Below, piece by piece: positions 60,101-62,959 of a DNA stretch of 64,000 bases (position 1 is its first letter; each line of letters starts with the position of its first letter). A program made the position numbers and the translations under genes. The DNA comes from Serripes groenlandicus (lineage: Eukaryota; Mollusca; Bivalvia; Cardiida; Cardiidae): NCBI GenBank assembly GCA_031761405.1, contig JASEVX010000010.1, forward strand, positions 8,656,994 to 8,720,993, read 5' to 3'. Under the pieces are notes generated by a model. It was given only the letters and a program-made list of their open reading frames with translations, was not told the DNA's origin and searched no databases.

Positions 60101-60395
60101 GACCAATCATCGAGGGTGCGATCTTTTCATGTGGCTGTCATGATGGAGTCCCGTTGGCAGTACACATTACATAATCCTGGTTCGGGTTAGATATGGATAA
60201 AATGTGTATAATTATATGTAACTAAAAGAACTGTTGAAAACGTAGATAAAAACTCATATGAAACATTTATTTCTTCACTTACCTACAGTCTCCTCTTTCA
60301 AGACTTTATTCTTTTCTCTGAAATCGTCATCCGATATTATTAATTTCCTTCCCTCTTGTGCTCCACCGAGAGCTTGATCCCTTTTTACACGACTC
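19809..60395 (-). CDS. TGM: Protein-glutamine gamma-glutamyltransferase (transglutaminase), 14 coding exons
   Basis: A Ca-dependent enzyme that cross-links proteins by glutamyl-lysine bonds; invertebrate members act in haemocytes, cuticle or extracellular matrix. Fourteen minus-strand exons, with intron phases agreeing at all 13 junctions, encode 741 residues to the stop at 19811-19809. Domain order is a charged leader, an N-terminal beta-sandwich ([29 protein letters not shown]), a catalytic core, then two C-terminal beta-barrels. The triad is Cys312 ([10 protein letters not shown]), His370 (WNFHVWNE) and Asp393 (HDATPQEE). The spacings of 58 and 23 residues equal those of human TGM2. The oxyanion Trp is present in EGKWGDY (277). 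[13 protein letters not shown] and YKYAEGTPEER are also diagnostic. The initiator exon, lying beyond 60395, was not identified. The paralogue cannot be named; it is annulin/TGM1-like in general form. Introns hold most of the window's repeats. Confidence 0.96.
20030..20330. mobile_element. Two worn MITE A relics
   Basis: AACTCTTTCCCACATAC with GCTGCAGAAGCCTTTGAAAA on the left; GCATCAGAAAGCATCTGTAT near 20270. Confidence 0.5.
20439..20650 (-). mobile_element. MITE A
   Basis: TTAA at both ends. The right arm lost the CTGCTGCAGAATTG block (GTCGTCTGAGGGAAAGGG). Confidence 0.88.
20737..20962 (+). mobile_element. MITE A, full length
   Basis: TTAA at both ends; the palindrome AAATTGCATGTTTTGTGCAA is slightly asymmetric. 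Confidence 0.92.
21264..21406 (-). CDS. TGM: Transglutaminase exon, second beta-barrel
   Basis: It encodes [20 protein letters not shown], then [20 protein letters not shown] and KSKAYRV. The N-P/T-L-L...EG-L pattern is that of the final transglutaminase domain. Confidence 0.92.
21450..21485. repeat. Element P, terminal fragment
   Basis: GAGGACTAGATAAGGAGGAG matches the left end of the element at 50308. Confidence 0.5.
21487..21602 (+). mobile_element. MITE A, left half
   Basis: CCCTTTTCCTCATACGACAA to AGTAGAAAACATTG, then broken off at repeat N sequence. Confidence 0.82.
21650..21888. repeat. Long-TIR repeat N, copy 3
   Basis: CATCTGCGTAATGTATCAAC through GACACATTCCGTCTTAAGGG to TTGATTTTCTCACGAGACAG. 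Confidence 0.65.
22420..22656 (-). mobile_element. MITE A, next to a transglutaminase donor
   Basis: TTAA at both ends. The central palindrome is lengthened by a repeated TTGCTC stretch. It ends 39 bases from the exon at 22695. Confidence 0.9.
22695..22855 (-). CDS. TGM: Transglutaminase exon, first beta-barrel end
   Basis: It encodes [20 protein letters not shown], then [20 protein letters not shown] and [13 protein letters not shown]. Both phases match the neighbouring exons. A MITE A copy begins 39 bases past the donor. Confidence 0.92.
22923..23065 (+). mobile_element. MITE A, left half
   Basis: Intact to the palindrome (GAAATTGCTCGTTTTC), then cut by the tandem-cored fragment that follows. 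Confidence 0.85.
23066..23660 (-). repeat. Fragment of the GCGGGGC-unit element
   Basis: Diverged units with ATGGCCGCCAGGGAGCGGGG and CTTCTCCGAAAGTTTCTGGC, in the orientation of the 14531 copy; no clear ends. Confidence 0.65.
23663..24452 (+). repeat. Tandem-cored HINE-like element, 151-bp family, copy 2
   Basis: The AACAAGAGTACCGCAAACGG start, four units and terminus ACCGTTTTTAAGAAACGCTC match the copy at 10982. A partial repeat of its last unit follows and hosts the next element. Confidence 0.8.
24482..26075 (+). repeat. Tandem-cored HINE-like element, about 167-bp GC-rich units
   Basis: The start AACAAGAGGGCCATGATGGC has a GGGCCATGATGGCCC hairpin. About eight units carry GCCCCGCCCCCCCTGGCGG and ACCAATCAACATGGCTTGAA. 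The 3' part has a GACGGACGACG microsatellite, the hairpin TGAGCAAAGCTCA and the end GAGCTAAAAA. Reading frames here are repeat translations. Confidence 0.85.
26126..26193 (+). repeat. 3' end of a HINE-like element (CTGGCCTTTGGCCAG type)
   Basis: GACATAAGCCCTTCTGGCCT, then the hairpin and AGAGCTAAAAA, identical in plan to 62890-62959. Confidence 0.7.
26195..26464 (+). repeat. HINE-like element with ACGA microsatellite
   Basis: AACAAGGGCACCGCAAAGCG start with a CCGCAAAGCGG hairpin; GAACGAACGAATGAACGAAC near 26390; no tandem core. Confidence 0.6.
26536..26731 (-). CDS. TGM: Transglutaminase exon, first beta-barrel
   Basis: It encodes [20 protein letters not shown], then [20 protein letters not shown] and [20 protein letters not shown]. 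The GDD-V-V-N pattern is that of the first transglutaminase C-terminal domain. The donor A/GTAAGT is in phase 1. Confidence 0.93.
26950..27853 (+). repeat. Tandem-cored element, 140-153 bp units
   Basis: Opens CTAGAACTATCACTTAAGGT and AATACCCCCGCCC, closes TTTGCGGGGGGTATAAC (short inverted ends). Units around GATTAACATTTATG recur at 27217, 27370, 27510 and 27650. Each unit carries TTTCAAGGTCA motifs. Confidence 0.78.
27856..27968. mobile_element. MITE A, right-half relic
   Basis: AAATTGCTCAAGATGAGCAA and CAAAAGTAGTCTGCTACTGA, ending GTGGGATAGGG. Confidence 0.6.
27975..29240 (+). repeat. Composite HINE-like element(s)
   Basis: AACAAGACGGCTGTAGAGCG start; GGAGTGCTCCGTGGAGCACG hairpins; a microsatellite GACGACAGACAGACGCCGGA at 28817; then repeats around TGTGACTTGGTATAGAC; end GACAAGCTAATAATAG. 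Probably two elements, not one. Confidence 0.6.
29244..29335 (-). CDS. TGM: Transglutaminase exon, linker
   Basis: It encodes [20 protein letters not shown], then [10 protein letters not shown], the basic linker after the EG-EER motif leading into the first beta-barrel. Confidence 0.92.
29397..29622 (+). mobile_element. MITE A inside a SINE
   Basis: The left TTAA is intact, the right is TTATAA. It splits the family C SINE. Confidence 0.88.
29694..29982 (+). repeat. SINE family A, full length with 14-bp target duplication
   Basis: The tRNA-like head has the A box TAGCTCAGTCAGTAG and the B box GTTTGAATCCC. The body ends ACTGAGAAATTGTTAAAAAC and GGCGTTAAACCCC. It is flanked by CCTGACACCATTCA (29680) and CCTGACATCATTCA (29983). 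Confidence 0.88.
30112..30241 (-). CDS. TGM: Transglutaminase exon, core end
   Basis: It encodes [20 protein letters not shown], then NDYKYAE. The VGK-ISTK-VG...YKY-EG motif ends the catalytic core. The acceptor is TTGCAG and the donor GTCGGT. Confidence 0.95.
30298..30421 (-). repeat. SINE family A, 3' part
   Basis: Reverse complement of the body and tail (GTTTAACGCCGTTTTTAACA, CACACCAGTACTCCACACAA). It begins about 57 bases upstream of the exon at 30241. Confidence 0.7.
30430..30900. mobile_element. Three overlapping or truncated MITE A copies
   Basis: A worn plus-strand copy to about 30597, a minus-strand copy 30590-30709 lacking its right arm, and a minus-strand copy 30708-30900 cut after AAAGTCGTCTGC. 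Confidence 0.7.
30901..32454 (+). repeat. Tandem-cored element, GACCTAG-type units
   Basis: About ten diverged units carry GACCTAGTTTTTGACC, GACCCATATTCGAACTTG and ACAAACATTCTGACAAAGTT. It ends GCATAGGTGAGCTAAAAAC. The 5' boundary is not clear because it abuts a broken MITE. Confidence 0.72.
32465..32563. mobile_element. MITE A, right-end relic
   Basis: GCTGTCTGCTGCAGAGGTGT to GTGAGAAGGGGTTAA, ending 17 bases from the exon at 32580. Confidence 0.7.
32580..32799 (-). CDS. TGM: Transglutaminase exon with catalytic His and Asp
   Basis: It contains [35 protein letters not shown] and [19 protein letters not shown], then [14 protein letters not shown]. His of NFHVW and Asp of HDATPQE complete the triad, and FVF-EVN is a calcium-site-region signature. 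Confidence 0.97.
32954..33005 (+). repeat. Solo 5' end of the GTCCCCTAC element
   Basis: AACAAGTTAATGTTGTATTG and the hairpin TATTGCAAGCAATA, then AAAGTCCCCTACTG. It matches the 5' end at 40845. Confidence 0.65.
33028..33222 (+). repeat. Truncated AAGAGGGCCATGATGGCCC element
   Basis: The 5' hairpin and one short unit, immediately followed by a second copy's start. Confidence 0.7.
33223..33806 (+). repeat. HINE-like element, complete ends
   Basis: AACAAGAGGGCCATGATGGC start, diverged units with GGACCACCTAAGGACCAT, a GACGACGACGCCGGACGCCG tail, the hairpin TGCACTTCGTGCA and the end GAGCTAAAAAC. Confidence 0.8.
33815..34702 (+). repeat. Tandem-cored element with TGACCTTTGACCT units
   Basis: Five or so units of about 170 bp with TTTGACCTCTAAGTGTGACC, TGAGGTACAGGCCTGGGTCT and TATGATGCATGGTTGAGATG. 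It ends CCAAACCTATAGTCCC near 34690. Confidence 0.78.
34703..34836. mobile_element. MITE A, right-half relic
   Basis: GTTGAAAACACTGTGGCAGA to GTAGGAACGGGTTTAA. Confidence 0.6.
34975..35640. repeat. 72-bp satellite, about nine copies
   Basis: The unit contains CACAGGCAGTCATCAGATCT, then GTTTGCTACTGCAG and GAGACAATCTGTC. Copies differ by a few bases and one insertion of GTC/CAT type. A single related unit lies at about 52890-52980. Confidence 0.85.
35650..35840 (+). mobile_element. MITE A, right end cut
   Basis: ATCCTTTCCCACATAC to ACGTCGTCTGAG. It stops 12 bases from the exon at 35852. Confidence 0.75.
35852..35987 (-). CDS. TGM: Transglutaminase exon, core middle
   Basis: It encodes [20 protein letters not shown], then [20 protein letters not shown] and DDSV, a highly conserved segment of the catalytic core. 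Its last codon completes Trp of WNFHVWNE. Confidence 0.96.
36014..36908 (+). repeat. Tandem-cored HINE-like element (GCTGTCGGAGGACAGC hairpin)
   Basis: AACAAGAGCTGTCGGAGGAC start. Four units contain GGGCCATAATTCTT and GTTATGTACTCTTGTCTGTT. It runs straight into a second start at 36910. Confidence 0.75.
36910..37196 (+). repeat. HINE-like element, same hairpin, short core
   Basis: AACAAGAGCTGTCGGAGGAC start; end TCTTCGAAAAGTCAAGCTAA plus AAAA. A hairpin CTTTTCTTCGAAAAG precedes the end. Confidence 0.72.
37240..37446 (-). mobile_element. Worn MITE A with unrelated middle
   Basis: TTAA-CCCTTTCCCACTTGCAAG on the left, GGAAAGTGTTTAA on the right. The centre (37320-37430) does not match the family. 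Confidence 0.5.
37443..37673 (+). mobile_element. MITE A, end duplicated
   Basis: It begins CCCTTTCCTAAACACAATCC, as if ten bases were inserted in the terminus; the right end is GAAGGAAAGTGTTTAA. Confidence 0.82.
37704..37878 (-). CDS. TGM: Transglutaminase exon with catalytic cysteine
   Basis: It contains [30 protein letters not shown] and [16 protein letters not shown]. The Cys of GQCW is the nucleophile and the Trp of EGKW matches the transition-state-stabilising Trp of TGM2. The acceptor and first codons are partly duplicated at 38098-38426. Confidence 0.97.
38000..38097 (-). mobile_element. MITE A, fragment
   Basis: CCCTTCCCACCTACAGACAC to AAAGAAGAAATTGATTTTGA. Confidence 0.65.
38144..38374 (-). 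mobile_element. MITE A in a duplicated exon boundary
   Basis: Full length. The left TTAA is intact; the right end reads GGGAAAGGCTTTA. The host sequence without the insertion is at 37871-37880 (CTGTTAACCT), which has a single TTAA. Confidence 0.92.
38427..38698. mobile_element. Element O with TIRs, TA-flanked
   Basis: Termini ACAGTCGAACCTGTG and CACAGGTTGGACTGT are inverted repeats next to TA on both sides. Two internal direct repeats (TTCACTTCCCTAGGGT) occur. Confidence 0.7.
38777..38996 (-). mobile_element. MITE A, older subtype
   Basis: TTAA-TCCTTTCCCATCTATAG on the left; GTATGTGGGAAAGGGTTAA on the right; AATTGCTCATAATGAGTCAT palindrome. Confidence 0.85.
39224..39470 (+). mobile_element. 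Fold-back MITE M, copy 1
   Basis: Inverted ends GAGGGCTTGGCGTGAAACAG and TTTCACGCCAAGTCCTCGA extend more than 30 bases. The centre pairs TTTAGGTGCCATTTCTC with GAGCAATGGCACCTAAA. Confidence 0.85.
39630..39848 (+). repeat. 3' end of a HINE-like element
   Basis: TTGCATGGATCCAAAAAGTT, then the ATAAGCTCGACTGGCTTTCA tail and GGAGCTAAAAAA. Confidence 0.65.
39945..40168 (-). repeat. SINE family B
   Basis: Reverse-complement tail near GGGGTTTTATACAGCTTTCA. The head is mutated but retains CACTCAACCTCGGCGGAT. Confidence 0.75.
40330..40441 (-). repeat. tRNA-like SINE head
   Basis: On the minus strand the A box is TGGTGCAGAGGTAGAGCG and the B box GGGTTCAAGTCC. The acceptor stem does not pair, so it is not called a tRNA gene. 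Confidence 0.6.
40555..40815. mobile_element. Worn MITE A relics
   Basis: CCCACATACAACAAATCTGT with a GCAGACGACTTTTA arm; GTATGTGGGGAAGGGTTAAA at 40794. Confidence 0.6.
40845..42514 (+). repeat. Tandem-cored element with AAGTCCCCTACCAG terminal inverted repeats
   Basis: AACAAGTTAATGTC start, hairpin TATTGCAAGCAATA, TIR AAGTCCCCTACCAG at 40877 and its complement CTGGTAGGGGACTA at 42497. The first half has about four TTGAGGTACAGGCCTGGGTC units. The second half (41690-42440) has two diverged copies of a TATCTATAACCGAAGTTTCA unit. Confidence 0.8.
42668..42918 (+). repeat. HINE-like element, short core
   Basis: AACAAGAGCACCGC start; TTACTTGGTATAGACATGCA body, as at 29060 and 58665; end ACAGACAAGCTTAAAAACC, 18 bases from the exon at 42936. 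Confidence 0.7.
42936..43043 (-). CDS. TGM: Transglutaminase exon, core helix
   Basis: A 36-codon phase-0 exon encoding [20 protein letters not shown], then [16 protein letters not shown], the family's FE-LD-L-LL helix followed by the V-R-SA turn. Confidence 0.94.
43280..43455 (+). mobile_element. Worn MITE A
   Basis: TTAA-CCCTTTCCCAAATACAAC, a CTGCAGCAGACTATTTTG arm and ATATGAGGAAAAAGG end. Confidence 0.6.
43530..43750 (-). repeat. SINE family B, full head
   Basis: On the minus strand: GGATCCGCCGTGGTCGAGTG (A box TGGTCGAGTGG), B box GGTTCGATCCCCAG, CTAGCCTAGTACTC and the tail GTGATATAACTGAAATAATG. It ends 33 bases from the exon at 43783. Confidence 0.85.
43783..43901 (-). CDS. TGM: Transglutaminase exon, core entry
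   Basis: It encodes [20 protein letters not shown], then [19 protein letters not shown], the usual VYM-EY-L-G-I...R-WNFGQ block that starts the catalytic core. Confidence 0.95.
43932..44161 (+). mobile_element. MITE A, full length
   Basis: TTAA at both ends; palindrome AAATTGCTCGTTTTGAGCAA perfect. Confidence 0.93.
44325..45068 (+). repeat. Tandem-cored element (ACTAGAACTATTACT start)
   Basis: AATACCCCCGAATG near the start, TTTATCGGGGTATAATC near the end. Three units contain ACAAAGGGCAATAACTCTGT and AGAGTTATGGTTCTTGT. The GACGGACGGACCAATGTACC microsatellite tail closes with GACAAGCTAAAAATG. Confidence 0.78.
45085..45351 (-). CDS. TGM: Transglutaminase exon, N-terminal beta-sandwich (2)
   Basis: It encodes 88 codons from [17 protein letters not shown] through [15 protein letters not shown] to [10 protein letters not shown], the LFNPWC strand that closes the first domain. 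The donor phase completes Asp of WCKDD. Confidence 0.96.
45388..45546. mobile_element. Hairpin element P, copy 1
   Basis: Arms around CTCTATGATG...TACTCAAAAGAATCG and CGAGTACCCACATCATAGAG form a diverged hairpin. The ends are GATAAG-like. Confidence 0.65.
45569..45862 (+). repeat. Short version of the ACTAGAACTATCACT element
   Basis: One unit only, with AATACCCCCCTAAA and the end CTTCGAAGGGGGTATAATAA. Confidence 0.7.
45960..46900 (+). repeat. Tandem repeat, about 165-bp units
   Basis: Five to six units contain TTGGTAGAGGTCCACTAGAT, GAAGCTACATACCAAATATC and AAAACAAGTGACCCC. Termini are not recognisable; both sides abut MITE A fragments. Confidence 0.75.
46890..46980 (+). mobile_element. MITE A, right end
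   Basis: CAATTTCTTCTTTTATCATA to GTGGGAAAGGGTAAA. Confidence 0.7.
47169..47345 (+). repeat. tRNA-like SINE, another family
   Basis: Head TAGCTCATGGGTGGTGAAG, B box AGGTTCAATCCCTGTCC. The body ends GATTGACTCACTGATGTCAG. Confidence 0.6.
47368..47588 (+). mobile_element. MITE A
   Basis: The left site has decayed to ATAA; the right TTAA is intact. Eleven bases are missing after GACGACTTT. Confidence 0.88.
47916..48195 (+). repeat. HINE-like element inside the SINE
   Basis: AACAAGAAACCGCTG start, GGTCAAGGTCAAAGTAACC, a GACA microsatellite and the end GGAATTGCTGAAGC. Confidence 0.65.
48113..48172 (+). repeat. GACA microsatellite
   Basis: About eight perfect GACA units, then interrupted GGACAGACAGACGG. 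Confidence 0.9.
48330..49974 (+). repeat. Tandem element hosting another tandem-cored element
   Basis: Units with TACACTCAGCATCTTTAGCA and TCAAAGTATTAGGTTTGATA occur at 48390 and again at 49772. The 3' end at 49970 is CAGACGAGCTAAAAATG. The sequence between 48557 and 49768 is a later insertion. Confidence 0.7.
48556..49770 (+). repeat. Tandem-cored element with seven DR1-bearing units
   Basis: AACAAGATGTG start with hairpin GTGTTTGTGAAACAC. Inverted ends are ATGCCCCCGAATGG and TTCCGGGGGCATAA. Seven units of about 152 bp each contain AGGTCAAAGGTCAAGGTCG and GAAAGGTCATGTCACAAGG. A GCAGACAGACGTGC tail follows. Confidence 0.85.
50007..50306 (-). mobile_element. MITE A with an insertion near its end
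   Basis: TTAA at both ends, the left one shared with a preceding relic ending GGGAAAGG. After CCCTTT an AATAATAATAATAATGACTT stretch and GGCCTCATAATATAGACAC interrupt the arm. Confidence 0.8.
50308..50503. mobile_element. Hairpin element P, copy 2 (best)
   Basis: Centre 50376-50444 is an inverted repeat of two 34-base arms around one base (50410), with a single mismatch. Ends CAGAGGACTAGATAAG and CTTATCTTGAGCTCTG are inverted. Confidence 0.85.
50863..51067 (-). mobile_element. MITE A, older subtype
   Basis: TTAA-CCCTTTCCTACATGTAG on the left; TTGCATGTGGGAAAGGG on the right. Confidence 0.7.
51068..52047. mobile_element. Cluster of worn MITE A relics
   Basis: Fragments at about 51268-51450, 51505-51680, 51750-51925 and 51930-52040 are recognisable by CTGCAGCAGAC arms and AAACCCTTTCCCACATAC or GTAAAGGGTTAA ends. 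Confidence 0.55.
52048..52277 (+). mobile_element. MITE A, full length
   Basis: TTAA at both ends; first bases CCCATTCCC. Confidence 0.92.
52311..52494. mobile_element. Hairpin element P, copy 3
   Basis: Central hairpin 52381-52445 around base 52413 with AGAATCGTCTCA and TGAGACGATTCT arms. Ends CAGAGGGCCAGATAAGG and CCCCTTATCTCTG. Confidence 0.82.
52569..52802 (+). mobile_element. MITE A, older left arm
   Basis: ATAACCCTTTCCCACATGCA on the left; GAGGGAAAGGGTTAA on the right. Confidence 0.82.
53071..53304 (+). mobile_element. MITE A, tandem partner 1
   Basis: TTAA-ACCCTTTCCCACATACAAC to GTGGTAAAGTGTTTAA; its last TTAA is the first of the next copy. Confidence 0.85.
53301..53531 (+). mobile_element. 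MITE A, tandem partner 2
   Basis: Begins at the shared TTAA. It ends GTGGTAAAGTGTTTAA, the same unusual terminus as partner 1, so the pair may share a recent history. Confidence 0.88.
53630..53925. mobile_element. Two MITE A right-half relics
   Basis: AAATTGCTCTTAATGAGCAG (53659) and CATAATGAGCAATTTCTCCT (53825) with GTGGGAAAGGGGTTAA at 53906. Confidence 0.6.
54037..54345 (-). mobile_element. MITE A with a foreign poly-A insert
   Basis: TTAA at both ends. At 54177-54261 an 85-base sequence replaces about 15 bases of the element. Confidence 0.88.
54177..54261 (+). repeat. GC-rich insert ending in an A-tract, unidentified
   Basis: CGGATTTCTAGCCGATTTAA, then GGCGTGTATTTGGGCACCAA, CCGGGGCCTCGTAACGGGAG and a tract of 17 A. 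The A-tail suggests retroposition, but no target duplication is evident and the source is not recognised. Confidence 0.6.
54769..54877. repeat. 24-bp tandem repeat inside inverted ends
   Basis: Three to four copies of CAAATTGTTATTACAATGCG plus CGCT, bracketed by ACGTCTGCGCA and GGCAGACGT. Confidence 0.75.
54907..55133 (+). mobile_element. MITE A
   Basis: TTAA-CCCTTTCCCTCAAACC; the right end GAGGGAAAGGGTAAA has lost one T. Confidence 0.9.
55236..55466 (-). mobile_element. MITE A, older subtype
   Basis: ACCCTTTCCCACATGCAGAC to GTGGGAAAGGGTAAA; AAATTGCTCTTGATGAGCAA palindrome. Confidence 0.8.
55661..55870 (-). mobile_element. MITE A, older subtype, tandem partner
   Basis: TTAA-ACCCTTTCCAAATTGC to GTGGGGAAAGTGTTAA, sharing 55867-55870 with the next copy. 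Confidence 0.78.
55867..56095 (+). mobile_element. MITE A, full length, tandem partner
   Basis: TTAA at both ends; palindrome AAATTGCACGTTTTGTGCAA perfect. Confidence 0.92.
56207..56345 (-). mobile_element. MITE A, left half
   Basis: TTAA-CCATTTCCCTCATAAAG to CCAGTTTAAGTCATTTTT, then broken. Confidence 0.82.
56372..56950 (+). repeat. HINE-like element with a nested MITE
   Basis: CAACAAGAGCTGTCCGTAAG start, two GGGCTATAATTGGCACTATA units, MITE at 56691-56895, end TTGAGCTAAAAATTG. The end lies 19 bases from the exon at 56969. Confidence 0.75.
56691..56895 (+). mobile_element. MITE A, right end lost
   Basis: TTAA-CCCTTTCCCTCATACGAC to GCAGAGGCGTCAGATGCC. Confidence 0.85.
56969..57151 (-). CDS. 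TGM: Transglutaminase exon, N-terminal beta-sandwich (1)
   Basis: It contains [20 protein letters not shown] and FSLTLTFDR, the family's H-x-T-D and RRGQ-F signature, and ends LQFVYG across the junction. A tandem-cored element ends 19 bases beyond the donor. Confidence 0.95.
57180..57600. mobile_element. Two worn MITE A relics
   Basis: CAACCCTTTCCTTCATAC to GTAGGAAAGGGTTAACTG at 57451, and a second from that TTAA with TCTGCAACAGACGCCTTTAG. Confidence 0.62.
57620..57867 (-). mobile_element. Fold-back MITE M, copy 2
   Basis: Ends CGAGGGCTTGGTGTGAAACG and CGTTTCACGCCAAGCCCTCG. The centre (57734-57778) is a perfect 20-base-arm hairpin with loop GTTCT. Confidence 0.9.
57935..58164 (-). mobile_element. 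MITE A, full length
   Basis: TTAA-CCCTTACCCTCATATAG to GAGGGAAAGGGTTAA; palindrome with one mismatch. Confidence 0.92.
58214..58430 (+). mobile_element. MITE A
   Basis: TTAA at both ends; about 15 bases missing around GTTTTCACTGCAGACGCGTC. Confidence 0.9.
58575..58830 (+). repeat. HINE-like fragment (GTGACTTTGTATAGACATG body)
   Basis: GAGCACCGCAAGTGAACGCC start, body as at 29040 and 42720. The 3' end is not clear; it runs into the next element. Confidence 0.6.
58831..59440 (+). repeat. GC-rich-unit HINE-like element, 5' truncated
   Basis: Units with AAATTATTTGAAAATCGGCC and GGTGGCCATGTTTTTCGACC, a GGCCGGATGCCGGACATACA tail and the end CTTCGTGCACAGGTGAGCTA. Confidence 0.75.
59450..59630 (+). 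mobile_element. Worn MITE A
   Basis: ACATGTAGACAAAACTATGG to TATGTGGGAAAGGGTTAA. Confidence 0.65.
59822..60053 (+). mobile_element. MITE A, older subtype
   Basis: ACACCCTTTCCCACATAAAA to GGGGGAAAGGGTTAA. Confidence 0.8.
60283..60395 (-). CDS. TGM: Transglutaminase exon, N-terminal leader
   Basis: It encodes [20 protein letters not shown], then [17 protein letters not shown]. The acceptor is TTTCAG and the donor GTAAGTGA. It begins with one base completing a codon from an upstream exon that I did not find. The content is charged, as in the variable leader of annulin/TGM1-type enzymes. Confidence 0.82.
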
Positions 60396-60599
60396 CTGAA
60401 AGTTAAAACATCATACCGTAAATGCAGTGTCCATTCAGGAGGAGGGATCGTGCAAATTCTCACACTGTTTTGAATATTCCCCCCTAAATTTGTAATGGAG
60501 AGGAGGAAAAATGCCTCAATTTGTTCATAAAATCAACTCTCCCCGAAAAATTCCCCCCCCTGGTTTTTTGAATCCTAGAATGGATACTGTTAAAATGAC

Positions 60600-60690
60600 T
60601 TTAAACCTTTCCTACTTTGATGCATTTTTGACGCATCTGCAGCAGACAACTTTTGAAAATAATGCGACCAAGGTAAAAATTACTATTTAA
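60600..60690 (-). mobile_element. MITE A, left-end relic
   Basis: TTAAACCTTTCCTACTTTG with the arm GACGCATCTGCAGCAGACAA. Confidence 0.6.
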
Positions 60691-60856
60691 CCCTTTCCCA
60701 TATACAATAAATCGGAAGTAGCCAACTTTGAAAAGAATTGTGGCAAAAGAAGAAATTTTCCATTTGCAACAATGATTTCAACTCTTTTCAGTAATTATAC
60801 TTTCATTTATAGACATATGCTATTTTTGTTTTCAAATTTGAGAAAGGAAGGGTTAA
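60687..60856 (+). mobile_element. MITE A, shortened, tandem partner
   Basis: TTAA-CCCTTTCCCATATACAA to GAAAGGAAGGGTTAA, sharing the last TTAA with the next copy. Confidence 0.75.
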
Positions 60857-61071
60857 CCCTTTCCCACCTGGAGGTATTTTGACGTATCTACAGCAGAAAA
60901 CTTTTGAAAACATTTTGACAAAAGGAGAAAAAAACAAGCAACTTCTCCTTTTGCCACTTTTAACTTTTTTAGTAACCATACTTTTATTTAAAGAGATTTC
61001 CCAAAGTTTGGCCTACATGTCTTCAAAGTGACCTGCTGCAGATTTGCTGTATGTGGAGAAGGGAGGGTTAA
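60853..61071 (-). mobile_element. MITE A, older subtype, tandem partner
   Basis: TTAA-CCCTTTCCCACCTGGAG to GTGGAGAAGGGAGGGTTAA. Confidence 0.78.
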
Positions 61072-61283
61072 ACCATAATGGAAACTAGCATACTATGCCT
61101 ACATGGAAGTCAGGAAATCAAGGTTTCCTGTTATGTTGAAGTCAGTATGCATGTATACAAGGGTCAATCATTAAACCCTTACGAAGCAGTATGTGGGCGG
61201 AAATCAAGTATACTAGACCTGAGTTGAGGTAGGAGGTTTGGGCATATTCCGCTGGGAGAATATTAAAATCATTCACTGCATAT

Positions 61284-61523
61284 CGAGGGCATGGCGTGAA
61301 ACAGTTGTAACTAAAAACCTATTTTGAAAACCCTGGTTTAGGGGCAATTTTGACCCCTTTGTAAACAATGCAAATTTAGCTGCCATTGCTCGTTCTTGGC
61401 ACCTAAATTTCCATTGTTTACCAAGAAAAATGATTTAACGATTATAAAGACTTCATGACGAGGTGATTAACCTTGGTAAAATAATACTAATTTTAGTTAC
61501 AACCGTTTATCGCCAAACCCTCG
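61284..61523 (+). mobile_element. Fold-back MITE M, copy 3
   Basis: Ends TCGAGGGCATGGCGTGAAAC and CGCCAAACCCTCGA. The second arm of the central hairpin is partly deleted. Confidence 0.82.
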
Positions 61524-61699
61524 ATATGGTGAACTCGAATGGTCTTTTGAGGCATATCGAAAACACAAACTAGCTATATCCACATGCAGATATATTGACA
61601 TTTATTGCCGTACTCAATCCTTACCCCTCTCGGGATCTCAGCCTTCAAATTTTAATGCATTTCTACTACCTTTTCTGGCGAATTGTATGGCTGGGTACG

Positions 61700-61885
61700 C
61701 TTCTGCCTTTCCCATATATACAACATATTTTTTATGATTTAGAAAACAGCTAGGCAAAAATATGGAAAAGCTTAAACTATTGAATTGAGATTAAAACAGT
61801 GGCAAAAGCAGAAATAGCTCATGATAATATGACAAAAGTCAACCAGAAATTGCTACAATGGGTTCAAAAGTCTTCTGTTTCAAAA
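61700..61885. mobile_element. Worn MITE A relic
   Basis: TTTCCCATATATACAACATA and CTAGGCAAAAATATGGAAAA. Confidence 0.5.
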
Positions 61886-61904
61886 TGCAAAGGCATATTT
61901 ATTT

Positions 61905-62118
61905 ATTTATTGGGGTTTTACGCCGCTTTCAACATTATTTCAGTTATATCACGGTGACAATTCACTTATTCATGATCCCTGGGTAAACAAACCAGTACTA
62001 GGCTAGAAAATGTGCCTTGCCCAAGGGCACTCCACCATGACCGAGGTGCGGCAACTGGGGATCGAACCCCAAACACCCAGTTTCGAAATCACCGCTAACC
62101 ACTCGACCACAGCTGATT
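61905..62118 (-). repeat. SINE family B
   Basis: Tail side GGGGTTTTACGCCGCTTTCA, B box complement GGGGATCGAACCCC, A-box complement CCACTCGACCACAGCTGATT. Confidence 0.82.
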
Positions 62119-62235
62119 CCAAAGACATATTTATACAAGAATTGTGAGTTTTCTTTTTCACAAGGTTTAAGTTTCTACGGTGAGTAGTTAGTATCTAAGC
62201 CGAAATTTACATTCTGACTTTTGTTGATGTGTGCC

Positions 62236-62464
62236 TTTAACCTTTTCCCTCATATAAACACTTTCTGACGCCTTTGCAGCAGATGACTTTTTGAAAACAT
62301 GGCTACAAAAGAAGAAATTGCTCAAAACGAGCAATTTCTCCTGTAGTCTCCATGTTTTCAACTCTATTCAATTATTGTACTTTCATATAAAGAGAATTTC
62401 CAATTTCTTTCGGGTATGTTTTCAAAGTCGTCTGCTGCAGATTTGTTGTATATGGAAAAGGGTA
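62236..62464 (-). mobile_element. MITE A
   Basis: TTAA-CCTTTTCCCTCATATAA to TATGGAAAAGGGTAGA; AAATTGCTCAAAACGAGCAA perfect. Confidence 0.85.
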
Positions 62465-62582
62465 GACCTTTTCCCACATAACAAGAAATCTGCAGCAAAT
62501 GATTTTGAATACTTCTCTGCAAAAATATGGAAAATATCTATAATTGAAAGTATTATTGAATAGAATTGAACATTTGTAAAAA
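62465..62582 (+). mobile_element. MITE A, left-half relic
   Basis: CCTTTTCCCACATAACAAGA, then an AATCTGCAGCAAATGATTTT arm, cut by the next element. Confidence 0.65.
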
Positions 62583-62959
62583 ACAAAGAGGCCCATGAGG
62601 GCCTATGCTCTACTGGTATAGTTCTTTGGTCATTTTCAATCCAGAGCATGTATGTATGGTGAAGATCGGATAGTAAATGGAGGCTTTTTTGTGTTCACAA
62701 GCTGTATTATAGCAATTTTTACAATTTCATGGGCCATAATCCAGTCTTTGCGGATCTGGCTGGTTTTCAAAAGGAACCGAGCTCTCATGGATATCTAACT
62801 ACTGTATAAGTTTGGTTGAGATACAATCAAAAGTGAAGACTGTATCGTGTTAACAAGAAATTGTTTACGGACGCACGGACGGACGCACGCATGCACGCAC
62901 GGACGACGGACAAATCGCCATGACATAAGCCCTTCTGGCCTTTGGCCAGTAGAGCTAAA
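62583..62959 (+). repeat. HINE-like element without tandem core
   Basis: AACAAAGAGGCCCATGAGGG start with a GGCCCATGAGGGCC hairpin. An ACGGACGCACGCATGCACGC microsatellite, hairpin CTGGCCTTTGGCCAG and GAGCTAAAAA end follow. Confidence 0.78.
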